64,000 nt of DNA. It comes from an uncultured Clostridia bacterium. GTDB taxonomy: Bacteria; Bacillota; Clostridia; Monoglobales; Monoglobaceae. The stretch spans positions 124,001 to 188,000 of the forward strand of contig CAKSFQ010000001.1 in NCBI GenBank assembly GCA_934454115.1, written 5' to 3'. Position 1 is the stretch's first letter; the number at the start of each line of letters is the position of its first letter. Of this stretch, positions 37,877 through 47,331 are shown one piece after another. The translations under genes and the position numbers were made by a program. The notes under the pieces are model-generated. The model was given only the letters and a program-made list of their open reading frames with translations. It made no database searches and was not told the origin of the DNA.

Positions 37877-38365
37877 ATGATGGTAGTGCTATCTAAAAAG
37901 AACGATCCGGAATATTTATCCATGATTCAAGATCTGTTATACAGCGATGCCGTACAGCGGCTGGATCATTGTACCCACCATTATGGCGTCTCGCGCATGC
38001 GGCATTCGATCAATGTTTCTTATTATAGCTATTTGATCTGCAAAAAATTCCACTTTGATTGTCGAGCAGTCGCACGCGCCGGGTTATTGCATGACCTTTT
38101 TCATTATGAATGCAGGGTCAAGCGGTTCGGCCCGCTGCGCCATGCTGCAATCCATCCGCAGCTTGCACTGCGCAATGCGCAAAGATTGACGAACCTGTCC
38201 GAACTGGAAAAGGATATTATCTTAAGTCACATGTGGCTTTGCGGTAAGGCGCTGCCCCATTATAAGGAGTCTTATATTGTGTCCCTGGTTGACAAATACA
38301 GCGCCGTGTATGAATTTTTGTACGGCGTCTGCATAAAAATCCGCACGCTCTGCGGCGCCAGATAA
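37877..38365 (+). CDS. HD-domain phosphohydrolase-like protein
   Basis: A 162-residue protein with the HD metal-binding pattern: RMRHSINVSYYSYLI (first His), AGLLHDLFHY (HD pair), HPQLALRN, and the later SLVDKYSAVYEF (Asp). HD proteins cleave phosphate esters, often nucleotides; the substrate here is unknown. No membrane segment or second domain is present. It has its own promoter with 17-bp spacing and a GAGGGGG ribosome site. It is followed by a small lipoprotein gene 42 bp downstream, possibly co-transcribed. Confidence 0.85.
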   Translation: MMVVLSKKNDPEYLSMIQDLLYSDAVQRLDHCTHHYGVSRMRHSINVSYYSYLICKKFHFDCRAVARAGLLHDLFHYECRVKRFGPLRHAAIHPQLALRNAQRLTNLSELEKDIILSHMWLCGKALPHYKESYIVSLVDKYSAVYEFLYGVCIKIRTLCGAR

Positions 38366-38407
38366 TTTTTAACGAAAGAAAGATTATTTTTATGAAAGGA
38401 TGATACG

Positions 38408-38797
38408 ATGAAAAAACATGTTTCTTTAATTCTTGCCGCCCTATGTATTGCGCTGCCGCTCAGCAGCTGCGGCAAATCCAAAACGCGGCCTGCGCCCACC
38501 GCTCCAACGGAGAGCAGCGTTCCGGCAAAGACCGAGGCACCATCCGAGGCAACGAATACGCCACAGCCGCAGAGCGAGGCGTCGCCTTCGTCGACTGCCA
38601 ACGCGGCAGCGCAGGACGATACCGCCGTACGGGCAGAGATCGCCAAGATGATTCGCGATGCCAATGAACTGATTGAAGAGGGCCTCAGTGATGACGCTAA
38701 GATGGTATTGCGTGATTTACGATCCCGTGATCTGACAGACGAGGAAAAGGAACAAGTCAACGCCCTGCAGGCAAAGCTGCTCAGCATCAGCGACTGA
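38408..38797 (+). CDS. Small lipoprotein of unknown function
   Basis: A 129-residue lipoprotein: signal peptide with lipobox LSSC (Cys at about 21), a Pro/Thr/Ser/Ala-rich linker (25-72), and a short helical C-terminal part (75-129) rich in Glu, Asp and Arg. The disordered linker should hold the helical part away from the membrane. No known family is recognised. AAAGGA precedes the ATG. Confidence 0.75.
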   Translation: MKKHVSLILAALCIALPLSSCGKSKTRPAPTAPTESSVPAKTEAPSEATNTPQPQSEASPSSTANAAAQDDTAVRAEIAKMIRDANELIEEGLSDDAKMVLRDLRSRDLTDEEKEQVNALQAKLLSISD

Positions 38798-38812
38798 TTT
38801 ATCAATGAATTG

Positions 38813-38849
38813 CTAAGAGCCGATCGGTATCCTACCGGTCGGCTCTTAG
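38813..38849. terminator. Hairpin between the lipoprotein gene and recG
   Basis: A 17-bp stem (CTAAGAGCCGATCGGTA, one mismatch) with a 3-base loop between two converging genes. No strong T-tract follows on either strand, so it is a probable but not classical terminator. Confidence 0.65.
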
Positions 38850-38857
38850 ACTCTCTG

Positions 38858-40909
38858 TCAGTTTAAAATTCCGCCTGCCTTTTCAAAAGTTTCCTCAACT
38901 TTTTTCCTTAGCGCGGCATACGCCGGCGTATCCAGGTTGGGATCCATCTTTAAAAGGTTTGACGCACAGCTTTGCGCCTCCATCAAAAGCTGCATATCGG
39001 TCTTGATATCACCGCAGCGCATCTCTAACAGTCCATGCTGCCGTGTACCCAAAAAATCACCGGGGCCGCGGAGTTCAAGATCTTTTTCTGCGATTTGGAA
39101 ACCGTCGTCTGTGTCACACATCACCTGCATTCTTTCTTTTGCAAACGCACCGTGTCCGGCACAAAGCAAAACGCAGTAGGACTGCCAGCTGCCGCGCCCT
39201 ACTCTTCCGCGCAGCTGATGCAGCTGCGACAGGCCGAACCGTTCTGCGTTTTCGATTACCATCACACTGGCATTGGGAACATCCACGCCGACCTCAATCA
39301 CGGTGGTTGAAACCAGTGCGTCAATCTCGCCTTTCACAAACTGTGTCATAATCATTTCTTTTTCCGCGCTCTTCATGCGCCCGTGCAGCGCCGCAATCCG
39401 TTTTTTTCGGTAAACGCCCCGCTTTAGCTTTTCAAGATAGCTATCCACCGCATTGGCTTCTATGACCTCCGATTCCTCAATCAAGGGACAGATGAAGTAT
39501 GCCTGCCGGCCGGCATCAAGCTGCGCAAGCACAAAATCATCCATCTTCGCACGTTGATTTTCAAAAATGGCAATCGTTTTAATTTTTTTTCTGCCTGCCG
39601 GAAGTTCATCAATGATGGAAATATCCAGATCTCCGTAAAGAATTAAAGACAACGTGCGTGGGATTGGCGTCGCTGTCATCACTAGGGTATGAACCTGACA
39701 GCTCTTTCCGGAAAGCGCCGTTCGCTGCCGGACGCCAAACCGATGCTGCTCGTCTGTAATAGCAAGCCCCAGGCGGTAAAATGCGACGCCCTCGGTAATC
39801 AGCGCGTGTGTTCCAAGGATCACATCAGCCGTGCCGTCCGCAATCTTTTTTAAACTTTCTCTCCGCTCCGCCGCCTTTTGTCCGCCGCTTAAATAAGCGA
39901 CCGTAATTGAAAAAGGCCCAAAAAGCTTTGACAAATTTTCATAGTGCTGCTTTGCCAGGATTTCTGTCGGCGCCATCATGACCGACTGGTACCCGTTTCG
40001 CGCTGCGGCAAACATAGCGCACGCCGCAACCATGGTTTTACCGGAGCCAACATCCCCCTGCACCAGCCGATTCATCGGAATATCCCGTTTTAAATCGGCG
40101 CAGATTTCATTAATGACCCGCTTTTGTGCGTTTGTCAGCGTAAACGGCAGACTCCTGGCAAAATCCGCAATACATTTTACATCTGAAAATACAGGCGCTG
40201 CACCGCATTTGCGCTGTTTTTTTGCCATACCGATTCCGATTTGCAGAATAAAAAACTCTTCAAAGGCAAAACGCTGCCTTGCCGTTTCAAACGCATCCAT
40301 ACTATTGGGTTGGTGAATCTGAAGGATGGCCTGCTGCACCGGCGGAAACGCGAATTGCTTTCGTATCGGCTGCGGCAGAATTTCAGGGATGGGGTCTTCC
40401 AAAGCCGAAAGTGCGTTGCCGATCGCGTCTCGGATATTACGCTGCGTCAACCCTGCCGTACAAGGGTAAATCGGCATAATCTTCCCGGTAGTGCTGCCGG
40501 CACGCGCCGCACTCTCTGTTACGGGGTTCACCATCTCCGGCATCATGCCGCGAAAAGAGACCTTCCCAAAGAGGACAACCTCTTCATTTTCGCGCAGCAT
40601 TTTCTCGATATAAGGGGCATTAAACCAAGTCACGGACAAAACACCGCTGCCGTCCGACATCCGAACCTGGGTCACTCGTGCGCCGTTTCTGGCACGGAAG
40701 GAGCGGATTCCGCTCACCGGGCTGACGCGGACACAGGCGGTATCGCCCTCTGACAATTCACTGACTGCGCGGACATCGGTGCGATCCTCATACGAGCGCG
40801 GAAAGTGAAAAATCAAATCCTCGACAGAAAACACGCCGAGCTTATGAAACAACGCAGCGCGTTTTTCTCCGATTCCTTTTACAAACTGAATAAGATCGGT
40901 TCGTTTCAT
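38858..40909 (-). CDS. recG: ATP-dependent DNA helicase RecG
   Basis: A 683-residue superfamily 2 helicase that reverses stalled replication forks and migrates branched DNA. Wedge/OB domain about 1-200; helicase motifs: Walker A GDVGSGKTMVAA, ITDEQHRFGVRQR (DEQH-type motif II), MTATPIPRTL, and QLRGRVGRG. C-terminal RecG signature is near RGPGDFLGTRQHG. It starts 2 bp after the yloV-like gene in the common yloU-yloV-recG order. Confidence 0.98.
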   Translation of the reverse strand: MKRTDLIQFVKGIGEKRAALFHKLGVFSVEDLIFHFPRSYEDRTDVRAVSELSEGDTACVRVSPVSGIRSFRARNGARVTQVRMSDGSGVLSVTWFNAPYIEKMLRENEEVVLFGKVSFRGMMPEMVNPVTESAARAGSTTGKIMPIYPCTAGLTQRNIRDAIGNALSALEDPIPEILPQPIRKQFAFPPVQQAILQIHQPNSMDAFETARQRFAFEEFFILQIGIGMAKKQRKCGAAPVFSDVKCIADFARSLPFTLTNAQKRVINEICADLKRDIPMNRLVQGDVGSGKTMVAACAMFAAARNGYQSVMMAPTEILAKQHYENLSKLFGPFSITVAYLSGGQKAAERRESLKKIADGTADVILGTHALITEGVAFYRLGLAITDEQHRFGVRQRTALSGKSCQVHTLVMTATPIPRTLSLILYGDLDISIIDELPAGRKKIKTIAIFENQRAKMDDFVLAQLDAGRQAYFICPLIEESEVIEANAVDSYLEKLKRGVYRKKRIAALHGRMKSAEKEMIMTQFVKGEIDALVSTTVIEVGVDVPNASVMVIENAERFGLSQLHQLRGRVGRGSWQSYCVLLCAGHGAFAKERMQVMCDTDDGFQIAEKDLELRGPGDFLGTRQHGLLEMRCGDIKTDMQLLMEAQSCASNLLKMDPNLDTPAYAALRKKVEETFEKAGGILN

Positions 40910-40911
40910 AC

Positions 40912-42531
40912 TTATTCCACCGCAATAAAGTAGTAGTAGACCGGTTGTCCCCCATAAATCAGGGAGACATCCAGATATTCATAATGCTTTTTCAGCTCCT
41001 GCTCTAAATCCTCTGCCTGTGCCTTTTCAATGCCGTCCCCGTAATAAAGGGTAATCACACCGGCCTCGTCATGAATCATGTGATGCACCAATTCTTTTGC
41101 AACCGTGTTGATATCCTTGCCGGTACAGAGAATCTCACTTCCGCACATGCCCAAAATATCGTTTTTGCGGATCTTTACGCCGTCCACGGTAGAATTTCTG
41201 GCTGCAAAGGTGATCTGACCGCACTGCACCGTCTCCATCATTTCCTGCATAGCCGCAAAATTATCCTCAGCGGTCTGCCCGGCGTCAAACGCCAGCGCCG
41301 CCGAGATTCCCTGCGGAATATTACGGCTCGGAATCACAATTACCCTTTGATCGGTAAGTGATTCCACCTGCTGCGCCGCAAGAATGATATTTTTATTGTT
41401 CGGCAGAATAAATACCACGTCTGCGGCGATTTCCTGTACGGCATTTAAAAGATCCTGCGTACTGGGGTTCATGGTCTGTCCGCCCTCAACTACAACGTCC
41501 ACACCAATGCTCTCAAAGACCTCCGTCAGTCCGTCTCCTGCCGAGACGGCGACCATACCGTATTTTTTTCTGTGTTCCACCGGAGAATCCTCCTGACGGA
41601 TCATCTCCTCATGCTGGAACTTCATATTATCGATTTTTAAATTCGTCAATTCACCGAGCTTTAATGCCTGCTCGATCACAAAGCCGGGGTGATTGGTATG
41701 AATATGCACCTTAACGATTTCATCTTCATCAATGACAAGCATACAGTCTCCCTTGGATCGGATCGCCGCCTTAAACTGGATAGCCTGCCGCTCCGGGCTT
41801 TTATGAATCAAAAATTCGGTACAATAGTGGAACTTAATATCCTCTGTCTCAAGCGTCACATCACGCTTTACTGTAACCGGCTGTGCCGCTGCCGCCGCAT
41901 CGTCAAGCGATACCGGCTTCCCGCAGAGTGCGAGGTATGCACCCTCAAGCAGCGTCACTACACCCTTACCGCCGGCGTCAACAACACCGGCTTCTTTTAA
42001 TACGGGCAAGATTTCCGGTGTTTTTTGAAGACTCTCATTGGCGGCGTCTAAAATCGCCTTGATAAACTTAACCGGCTTTTTTTGCTTTGCCGCAGCGCCT
42101 TCGGCGTATTCCGCCATCTCGCGGACAACCGTCAAAATCGTGCCCTCTGTCGGTTTCATCACGGCGCGGTACGCCGTATCACGGCTCATCTGCGCCGCCT
42201 GTTTAATCTCTTCAATGCCGATGCTCTCTGCACCGTGCACCGCACCGGCCAGTCCGCGCAGAATCTGTGACAGAATTACGCCGGAATTCCCCCTGGCGTT
42301 GCGCAATGATGATTTTGCTAAAATGTCGATCAGTTCCCCGGCCGGCGTTTCCTCATCCGCACGAAGCGTCTCTGCCGCAGCCGCGCCAAAGGTCATACTC
42401 ATATTGGTTCCTGTGTCCCCGTCCGGAACCGGAAAAATATTCAGGTCGTTGATCTGTTTTTTATGGTTTAGCAAATGATTGGATGCGGACGCAATCATTT
42501 GACGTATCATTTCGTTTTGCAGTACTTCCAC
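40912..42531 (-). CDS. DhaL-domain protein, YloV/FakA-like
   Basis: A 539-residue protein with a DhaL-type ATP-binding domain (about 8-200: FPVPDGDTGTNMSMTFG with Mg-binding Asps, and SSLRNARGNSGVILSQ) and a C-terminal half related to DegV. FakA in Staphylococcus uses this domain to phosphorylate fatty acids bound to FakB for phospholipid synthesis. That role is likely but a FakB (DegV) gene is not in the window. It sits between the Asp23 gene (33 bp upstream) and recG, as in other Bacillota. Confidence 0.93.
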   Translation of the reverse strand: MEVLQNEMIRQMIASASNHLLNHKKQINDLNIFPVPDGDTGTNMSMTFGAAAAETLRADEETPAGELIDILAKSSLRNARGNSGVILSQILRGLAGAVHGAESIGIEEIKQAAQMSRDTAYRAVMKPTEGTILTVVREMAEYAEGAAAKQKKPVKFIKAILDAANESLQKTPEILPVLKEAGVVDAGGKGVVTLLEGAYLALCGKPVSLDDAAAAAQPVTVKRDVTLETEDIKFHYCTEFLIHKSPERQAIQFKAAIRSKGDCMLVIDEDEIVKVHIHTNHPGFVIEQALKLGELTNLKIDNMKFQHEEMIRQEDSPVEHRKKYGMVAVSAGDGLTEVFESIGVDVVVEGGQTMNPSTQDLLNAVQEIAADVVFILPNNKNIILAAQQVESLTDQRVIVIPSRNIPQGISAALAFDAGQTAEDNFAAMQEMMETVQCGQITFAARNSTVDGVKIRKNDILGMCGSEILCTGKDINTVAKELVHHMIHDEAGVITLYYGDGIEKAQAEDLEQELKKHYEYLDVSLIYGGQPVYYYFIAVE

Positions 42532-42564
42532 GTTGGTTCCTCCTCCTTGTCAGCAGCGCCGCTC

Positions 42565-42918
42565 TCAGTGAACCCGGAGGCTCTCTACATTGACTGTTAC
42601 GCTGCCGACCTCAAGACCTGTCATTTCTTCAATCTGATATTTTACATTGCTTTTGATGATGCCGCCCACAGCGCCGATATTGACGCCGTATTCCATGATC
42701 ACAAAAAGCGCAACATCAACCATGTTTTCCGTCACTTTCACTTTAATACCGCGATCCATGCTTTCCTTTTTCAGCAGTCTTGCAATACCGTCCTTGCTGC
42801 TTCGAACTGCCATTCCCACAACGCCGTAGCATTGTGTTGCTGCAAAGCCGGCCAGCTTTGCAATGACAGCATTGGAGATTCTGATTATTCCATATTCATT
42901 TTTTACTTCTGCAGACAT
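42565..42918 (-). CDS. Asp23/Gls24-family envelope-stress protein, YloU-like
   Basis: A 117-residue protein of the Asp23 family, with ATQCYGVVGMA near the N-terminus and the strand VDVALFVIMEYGVNI; it ends SVTVNVESLRVH. Family members associate with the membrane or link stress to the envelope. It is the first gene of the yloU-yloV-recG set and immediately follows the YhaN gene (1 bp), so it may also be transcribed from the yhaO-yhaN promoter. Confidence 0.92.
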   Translation of the reverse strand: MSAEVKNEYGIIRISNAVIAKLAGFAATQCYGVVGMAVRSSKDGIARLLKKESMDRGIKVKVTENMVDVALFVIMEYGVNIGAVGGIIKSNVKYQIEEMTGLEVGSVTVNVESLRVH

Positions 42919-42919
42919 C

Positions 42920-45004
42920 TCACGTTCCCTCCTTCAAATGAATCCATTTACTATTTGTTTCGATAGCGCGTCTCTGATCCCGTGCATGACAAGAAAAAAA
43001 CAAAATCTGTCGGCGCTTTGCATGCACGATTAAAAGATCAAACGCCGATTTTTCTCTCTCATCGTCATAACTCATCAAAAAATCGTCCAAAAACAGCGGC
43101 TGGGTGCCGTCCCCCATCAGGTCGCAAAGCGCAAGACGAAGGGCAAAATAAATCTGTTCGTAGGTTCCGCGGCTTAACGATTCCGCCATGCAAAGGCGTC
43201 CATCCCGATCGGCAAGCCGCATCCGATATTCCTCCGACACCTTAACGTCTTGGTATTTTCCCTTTGTCAGCGCCGAAAGATTTTCATTGACCTTTTCATT
43301 GACAAGCGGCGTAAAATCCGACTTTCGCTTTTGATAAACCTCCGTAAATACCGTCATCGCAAGCTCTGCGGCGCGGTATTGTTTTTCCTCTTCCTCAATT
43401 TGCGCCTGAACCTGCAAAAGCTCAGTTTCCGCATCGGCCGGCGTGCGCTGCGCAGTATAAACATAGCTGAGCTTTCCCTCAACCGCTTTGATCTCGGTTG
43501 CGCAGTACAGTACCGTCTTTTGCAGCCGGTCAATATCTTTGTCAAGGCAAAGCGCCGCAAGCTCCCGCCCTTGTGCAAAACACGCCGCAGCTTCTTCCAT
43601 CTCCGTCCGGAGTTTTTCGATGTCCTCACCCTCCATCAGGGATGCATAGGTGTTTTTGTAGCTCTCTGCCTCCATTTTCGCTTGTCTGCACTCTTGAAAT
43701 CCGTTTTTCAAATCCTCAACCGTCTTGCAGCCGTAGGGCGCAAGCAGTTGCTCCAGTGCGGCGCGCAGTTTCTCTTTTTCCCTCTTTTTTTCCTCTTCCT
43801 TGGCAGTGATGCGCCGCAGTAAATCCTCCTGCTCTTTCTCTTTTTTCTTGCCGCTTTGCATCAGATAAAATCCGACCGCAGACGTAAAAACGCCTGCCGC
43901 ACCGCACACCACGGTCAAAGCGACCCAAGCTCTCTGGCGAAGAACCGCAAAGACGAGCGCAAACAGAATAAGCATTGCGCCGGCAAGCATAAGGCGGGCG
44001 TTCTTTTGCAAGGATTTCCTTTGCAGCTCTTTTTGTTGTTTTGCCTGTTCTTTATCATACTCTATTTGATCGGATCGGTCAAGTGTTTCGTATATTTTTT
44101 TTAAGGATTCGGCACGCTGCACATCCTCCTCCTTAAGATTTTGAAACGTTTGGTACGCCGCACGACCTTCTGCCTGCTGCGCAAGATTTTGCATTTTTTC
44201 CGCCTGCTGCCACTTTTTAAGCCTTGCGTCCAGCTGTAAAAAACACTGCTTTTTTTTCTGCAGATCCTGCAATTTATCAAGTTCGGCTTTTGCGTCTTTC
44301 TGTTCTTTCTGTAACCGCAAAAGCCGCTCCTGTTCCGCCTCTCTCTGCCGCATTGCGGAAATAAGGTGATAGCGTTCCCGCAGCAATTCCTCTTTTTTCT
44401 GCCAAAGGCGGTCAATGGTACCGGGATTGCTGCGCTTATCCTTGGCCTTTCTCAGTCTTTTTTCCTTTTCGATATCCGCCAGGACGCGATCTGCCGAGAT
44501 ATCCTCTTCTCCCGTTTGGATCAGATTGAGAAGTCTTTTGCTGATTTCACCGTCCGCGCCGCCGATGTCAGCGCCGCCCTGACGCAGCCAGAACGTCTTT
44601 TCAAAAATTTGCTCCGGCACATGCAAAATCTGCTCACCAAAGTTCTTTTCATCATATTCCGGTAGCTTTTCACCGGTTGCTGCGTCCATCACAAGCGTCT
44701 TATCTCCGGCAGCCGTCTTTCCGAACCGCCGCCATACCGTAATTTCTCTTCCATCTACACTGAGCTTTAGCGTTCCCTCGGCATATTTCTGATCCCATGG
44801 GATCATGCGTTCCCGTTCCTTAACGCCGCGCTCATCCTTCTTTGATCCCGATACGCCGTAGAGCATCACCTTTAAAAACAACTGTATTGTCGATTTCCCG
44901 GCTTCGTTTTCGCCGTAAAGGACGGTAAGACCGTCCGCCAGCTTCTGCGACCAATTTTTAAATTTTCCAAAATGCGTGAGTGTCATCTCCGAAAAATATA
45001 TCAT
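42920..45004 (-). CDS. SbcC/YhaN-type AAA ATPase with coiled coil
   Basis: A 694-residue SMC-like ATPase. Walker A is VLYGENEAGKSTI (about 30-43); a long coiled coil (about 170-560) includes an unusual pair of hydrophobic segments (about 340-385) within it, as in YhaN. The C-terminus has the ABC signature SLSRGTYEQIYFALRLAL and Walker B PLFLDDFLMSYDD. It probably pairs with the upstream YhaO nuclease to process DNA ends or repair breaks. Its start overlaps the nuclease gene by 4 bases. Confidence 0.88.
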   Translation of the reverse strand: MIYFSEMTLTHFGKFKNWSQKLADGLTVLYGENEAGKSTIQLFLKVMLYGVSGSKKDERGVKERERMIPWDQKYAEGTLKLSVDGREITVWRRFGKTAAGDKTLVMDAATGEKLPEYDEKNFGEQILHVPEQIFEKTFWLRQGGADIGGADGEISKRLLNLIQTGEEDISADRVLADIEKEKRLRKAKDKRSNPGTIDRLWQKKEELLRERYHLISAMRQREAEQERLLRLQKEQKDAKAELDKLQDLQKKKQCFLQLDARLKKWQQAEKMQNLAQQAEGRAAYQTFQNLKEEDVQRAESLKKIYETLDRSDQIEYDKEQAKQQKELQRKSLQKNARLMLAGAMLILFALVFAVLRQRAWVALTVVCGAAGVFTSAVGFYLMQSGKKKEKEQEDLLRRITAKEEEKKREKEKLRAALEQLLAPYGCKTVEDLKNGFQECRQAKMEAESYKNTYASLMEGEDIEKLRTEMEEAAACFAQGRELAALCLDKDIDRLQKTVLYCATEIKAVEGKLSYVYTAQRTPADAETELLQVQAQIEEEEKQYRAAELAMTVFTEVYQKRKSDFTPLVNEKVNENLSALTKGKYQDVKVSEEYRMRLADRDGRLCMAESLSRGTYEQIYFALRLALCDLMGDGTQPLFLDDFLMSYDDEREKSAFDLLIVHAKRRQILFFSCHARDQRRAIETNSKWIHLKEGT

Positions 45005-46107
45005 TCTTTTGATCCTCCGCTCATGGCGCCAAGTCCGATCCGCATCGCAAGATATCCGATCTCTTTCTCATCGTCCGGCATTTGTTCAATCCTTGCAAGC
45101 ATTGCGGACGCAAAATCGCCGCGCAGCGAATGTTCGTGCACGATATCTCCGATCGCATCCCCTATTGTCGTCTCATTCTTCACGGACAGATAAAATGCGC
45201 AATCCTTGCACGATTCCTCCAAAAGATCGGTATTTATCCACGAAAAATCGCCGCTGCCGATTAGGTGCATCTGATAGCAGTCGTCCCGGCCGCCATGTTC
45301 CTTCATTGCCGTTCGCAGGTTCTCCTCCAGCGCCACGCTGTCCTTCAGCTTTGAAATATCCAGCGATACATCCCAAAACCGACGGCGGCAGCAGGGAACC
45401 CATGTAAGATTTACACTGCCCTTTTCCGCTTCGCCTTCATAATAACCGCAGTCTCCCGTTTCATCAAAGCCGCGCCCCTCCGGAATCCCCGGATAAGCAT
45501 ACCAGGTATCTTGGCACCGCTGCAATTCACTCCTTCGATGAATATGACCGATCGCCATATAATCGACGCCGGACGATGCGATATCCTGTTTTGTGATCGG
45601 ATGATACACGCTCTTCGTTCCGTTTGCTACAACCTCGCCATGTACGACCGCAATGTTACACCAATCCGGTGCGATAGAAAGGTTTTGGAGCATCGAAGTC
45701 TCCTGTCGGCTCTCCGAAAAGCTGACGCCGTGGATTCTGGTTTTTCTCTCCGGAAAATCAAGACACTCCATTTCTGTAGAGAAGATATGCACATTCTCGC
45801 CCCACGCAATTGTACGGTAGGGCGATGTCTCGGTATAAGGATCATGGTTCCCGGCTGCGATAAAAACCTTGGTATCAGGGATCTCGGAAAATGCGCGCTG
45901 CAAAAAAGAGACGGTTTCCAAAGATACAAACTCCCCGTCAAACAAATCGCCGCTGATGAAAAGAAAATCCTTTTTTTGGGCGGCGCGCACAATCGTCTGA
46001 AACGTCTGCATCAGTTCTTTACGGCGGAGCTGCATTTGCTTTTGGGTAAAGCGCGCCGAAAACGGGGTGTCCAAATGAACATCCGCCGTGTGAATAAAAC
46101 TTGGCAT
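45001..46107 (-). CDS. SbcD/YhaO-type DNA repair exonuclease
   Basis: A 368-residue metallophosphoesterase: metal ligands in HTADVHLDTPF, FISGDLFDG, IAAGNHDPYTE and MAIGHIHRRSE. The C-terminal capping domain (about 265-368) is Glu/Asp-rich. It is the nuclease partner of the YhaN ATPase in an SbcCD-like complex. First gene of a transcript that continues into YhaN and perhaps yloU-yloV-recG. Confidence 0.92.
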   Translation of the reverse strand: MPSFIHTADVHLDTPFSARFTQKQMQLRRKELMQTFQTIVRAAQKKDFLFISGDLFDGEFVSLETVSFLQRAFSEIPDTKVFIAAGNHDPYTETSPYRTIAWGENVHIFSTEMECLDFPERKTRIHGVSFSESRQETSMLQNLSIAPDWCNIAVVHGEVVANGTKSVYHPITKQDIASSGVDYMAIGHIHRRSELQRCQDTWYAYPGIPEGRGFDETGDCGYYEGEAEKGSVNLTWVPCCRRRFWDVSLDISKLKDSVALEENLRTAMKEHGGRDDCYQMHLIGSGDFSWINTDLLEESCKDCAFYLSVKNETTIGDAIGDIVHEHSLRGDFASAMLARIEQMPDDEKEIGYLAMRIGLGAMSGGSKE

Positions 46108-46183
46108 TTAATCTCCTCCCCAGCGCTGAAATTTCATCTTTATTCTAACAAAATCTGTCTTTCAAGTCAAGAGCTGACGCCGG

Positions 46184-46218
46184 ATTTTACGCTTTACCGG
46201 TAAAGCTTAGCGTAAAAT
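46184..46218. repeat. Compound palindrome upstream of yhaO
   Basis: A perfect 16-bp palindrome (GCTTTACCGGTAAAGC, 46191-46206) is nested between outer arms ATTTTACGCT and AGCGTAAAAT. It lies 77 bases before the yhaO start and may be an operator or hairpin. Confidence 0.6.
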
Positions 46219-46287
46219 TACTAACGGAAAAACAAGTAGAAAATTTTGGCTTTAATATGCTTGTGATGTGTATTGAAAGCCTTGGTC

Positions 46288-46325
46288 ACTGTGGAGTTGC
46301 ACCTCTGCAGTGACTTTTTCCTTTT
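46288..46325 (+). terminator. Orphan terminator-like hairpin
   Basis: GTCACTG/CAGTGAC with an inner GGAG/CCTC pairing, then TTTTTCCTTTTTC on the + strand. No + strand gene lies before it. It may end a small RNA, or be the end of the IS relic next to it. Confidence 0.5.
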
Positions 46326-46328
46326 TCT

Positions 46329-46427
46329 TTATAATTGTTTAAAGTTATACTTAGCTTCTCTAATTGTTTGCAGCACCGGATTTATGTTTTGCTCTGTTCC
46401 GGTTTTGTATCGTTCTCCGTTACAACA
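46329..46427 (-). pseudogene. Possible transposase C-terminal relic
   Basis: A 32-codon open stretch on the minus strand reads GTEQNINPVLQTIREAKYNFKQL before a stop, in the style of a transposase C-terminus. No start or DDE motif is present. Identification is weak. Confidence 0.3.
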
Positions 46428-46452
46428 CTATCTTTTGCTGGTCTGCCTTTGA

Positions 46453-46481
46453 TTGACAATAAAGGTAGGATATGTTAGAAT
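46453..46481 (+). promoter_or_regulatory. Promoter of the TIM-barrel isomerase gene
   Basis: TTGACA (46453-46458) and TAGAAT (46476-46481) with a 17-bp spacer, followed by an AAGGAG site 9 bases before the ATG. Confidence 0.8.
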
Positions 46482-46521
46482 TTTAGATGTTTGATTCATA
46501 CAAAAAAGGAGTTTATGAACC

Positions 46522-47256
46522 ATGAAAATTGCACTGCAACTCTATTCGATCCGGGAAATCACCGAAAAACACGGGCTTTGTACCGCACTGGATCAGGCAA
46601 AAGAGCTTGGCTATGACGGCATTGAATTTGCCGGACTGTTTGGGCTTGACGCAAATCATGCCAAGGCGGAGCTTGACAAACGCGGACTCGGCTGTGCCGG
46701 GTTTCATGACGGTTATACCGATGTACTGGAGCATACGGACGCCATGATCGAAAAGGCAAAAATATGCGGCGCGTACAGTCTTTGTGTACCATATTTTGAC
46801 GCCGATTCGGCAGAGGAATGGACAGACTTTGCGAAAAAACTGGATGCAGCAGGAGAAAAATTTCAAAAGGCCGGCATCCGACTGGGCTATCACAATCACG
46901 AACACGAAATTAAACCCATCGCGCCGGGCATACGGCCGATCGACATCATTCTTGCAAACAGCAGTCCCAAAAATGTATTTTTTGAGATGGATACCCGTCA
47001 TGTAAAGGCCGCCGGAGAGGATCCGGCCGCACTGGCAAAGAAATATGCGGGCAGAATACCCGTCCTGCACGCCAGAGACTGGGACGGAAACGATGACTGC
47101 GAGGTGGGCGGCGGTCTCATTGATTTTGAGGCAACCGTACGCGAGGGAGGCATGCCGGAATGGTTTGTGGTCGAAAATGAGAACAAGGATCTTGCGCGAA
47201 ACATTCGCCAGAATGCGGCAAGCGTGGCTTATCTTCGTAAAACCTTTCGGCATTGA
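46522..47256 (+). CDS. Sugar phosphate isomerase/epimerase family (xylose isomerase-like TIM barrel)
   Basis: A 244-residue AP_endonuc_2-type TIM barrel. Metal-binding residues are in YDGIEFAG (Glu), LGYHNHEHEI (His), FEMDTRHV (Asp) and VLHARDWDG (His), with the final Glu in WFVVENEN. The family isomerises or epimerises sugars or polyols; the substrate cannot be named. It stands alone with a strong consensus promoter. It lies between two IS relics (46.3 and 47.4 kb), so it may have moved with them or merely survived between insertions. Confidence 0.87.
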   Translation: MKIALQLYSIREITEKHGLCTALDQAKELGYDGIEFAGLFGLDANHAKAELDKRGLGCAGFHDGYTDVLEHTDAMIEKAKICGAYSLCVPYFDADSAEEWTDFAKKLDAAGEKFQKAGIRLGYHNHEHEIKPIAPGIRPIDIILANSSPKNVFFEMDTRHVKAAGEDPAALAKKYAGRIPVLHARDWDGNDDCEVGGGLIDFEATVREGGMPEWFVVENENKDLARNIRQNAASVAYLRKTFRH

Positions 47257-47276
47257 TGCGCATGACACGCAAAAAT

Positions 47277-47311
47277 GGGCAGGATAGCCGAGTTTAGGGG
47301 TCCTGCCTTAG
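47277..47311 (+). terminator. Hairpin downstream of the isomerase gene
   Basis: GGCAGGA and TCCTGCC pair about 20 bases after the stop, with a 16-base loop and a short T-poor tail; a weak terminator. Confidence 0.5.
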
Positions 47312-47331
47312 TTGTAATATAGCACGGAATT

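Noticed and set aside
46513..47268. 251-residue frame on the minus strand over the TIM-barrel gene
   Set aside because: The + strand frame has the metal-binding motifs, promoter and ribosome site; the other is its shadow.
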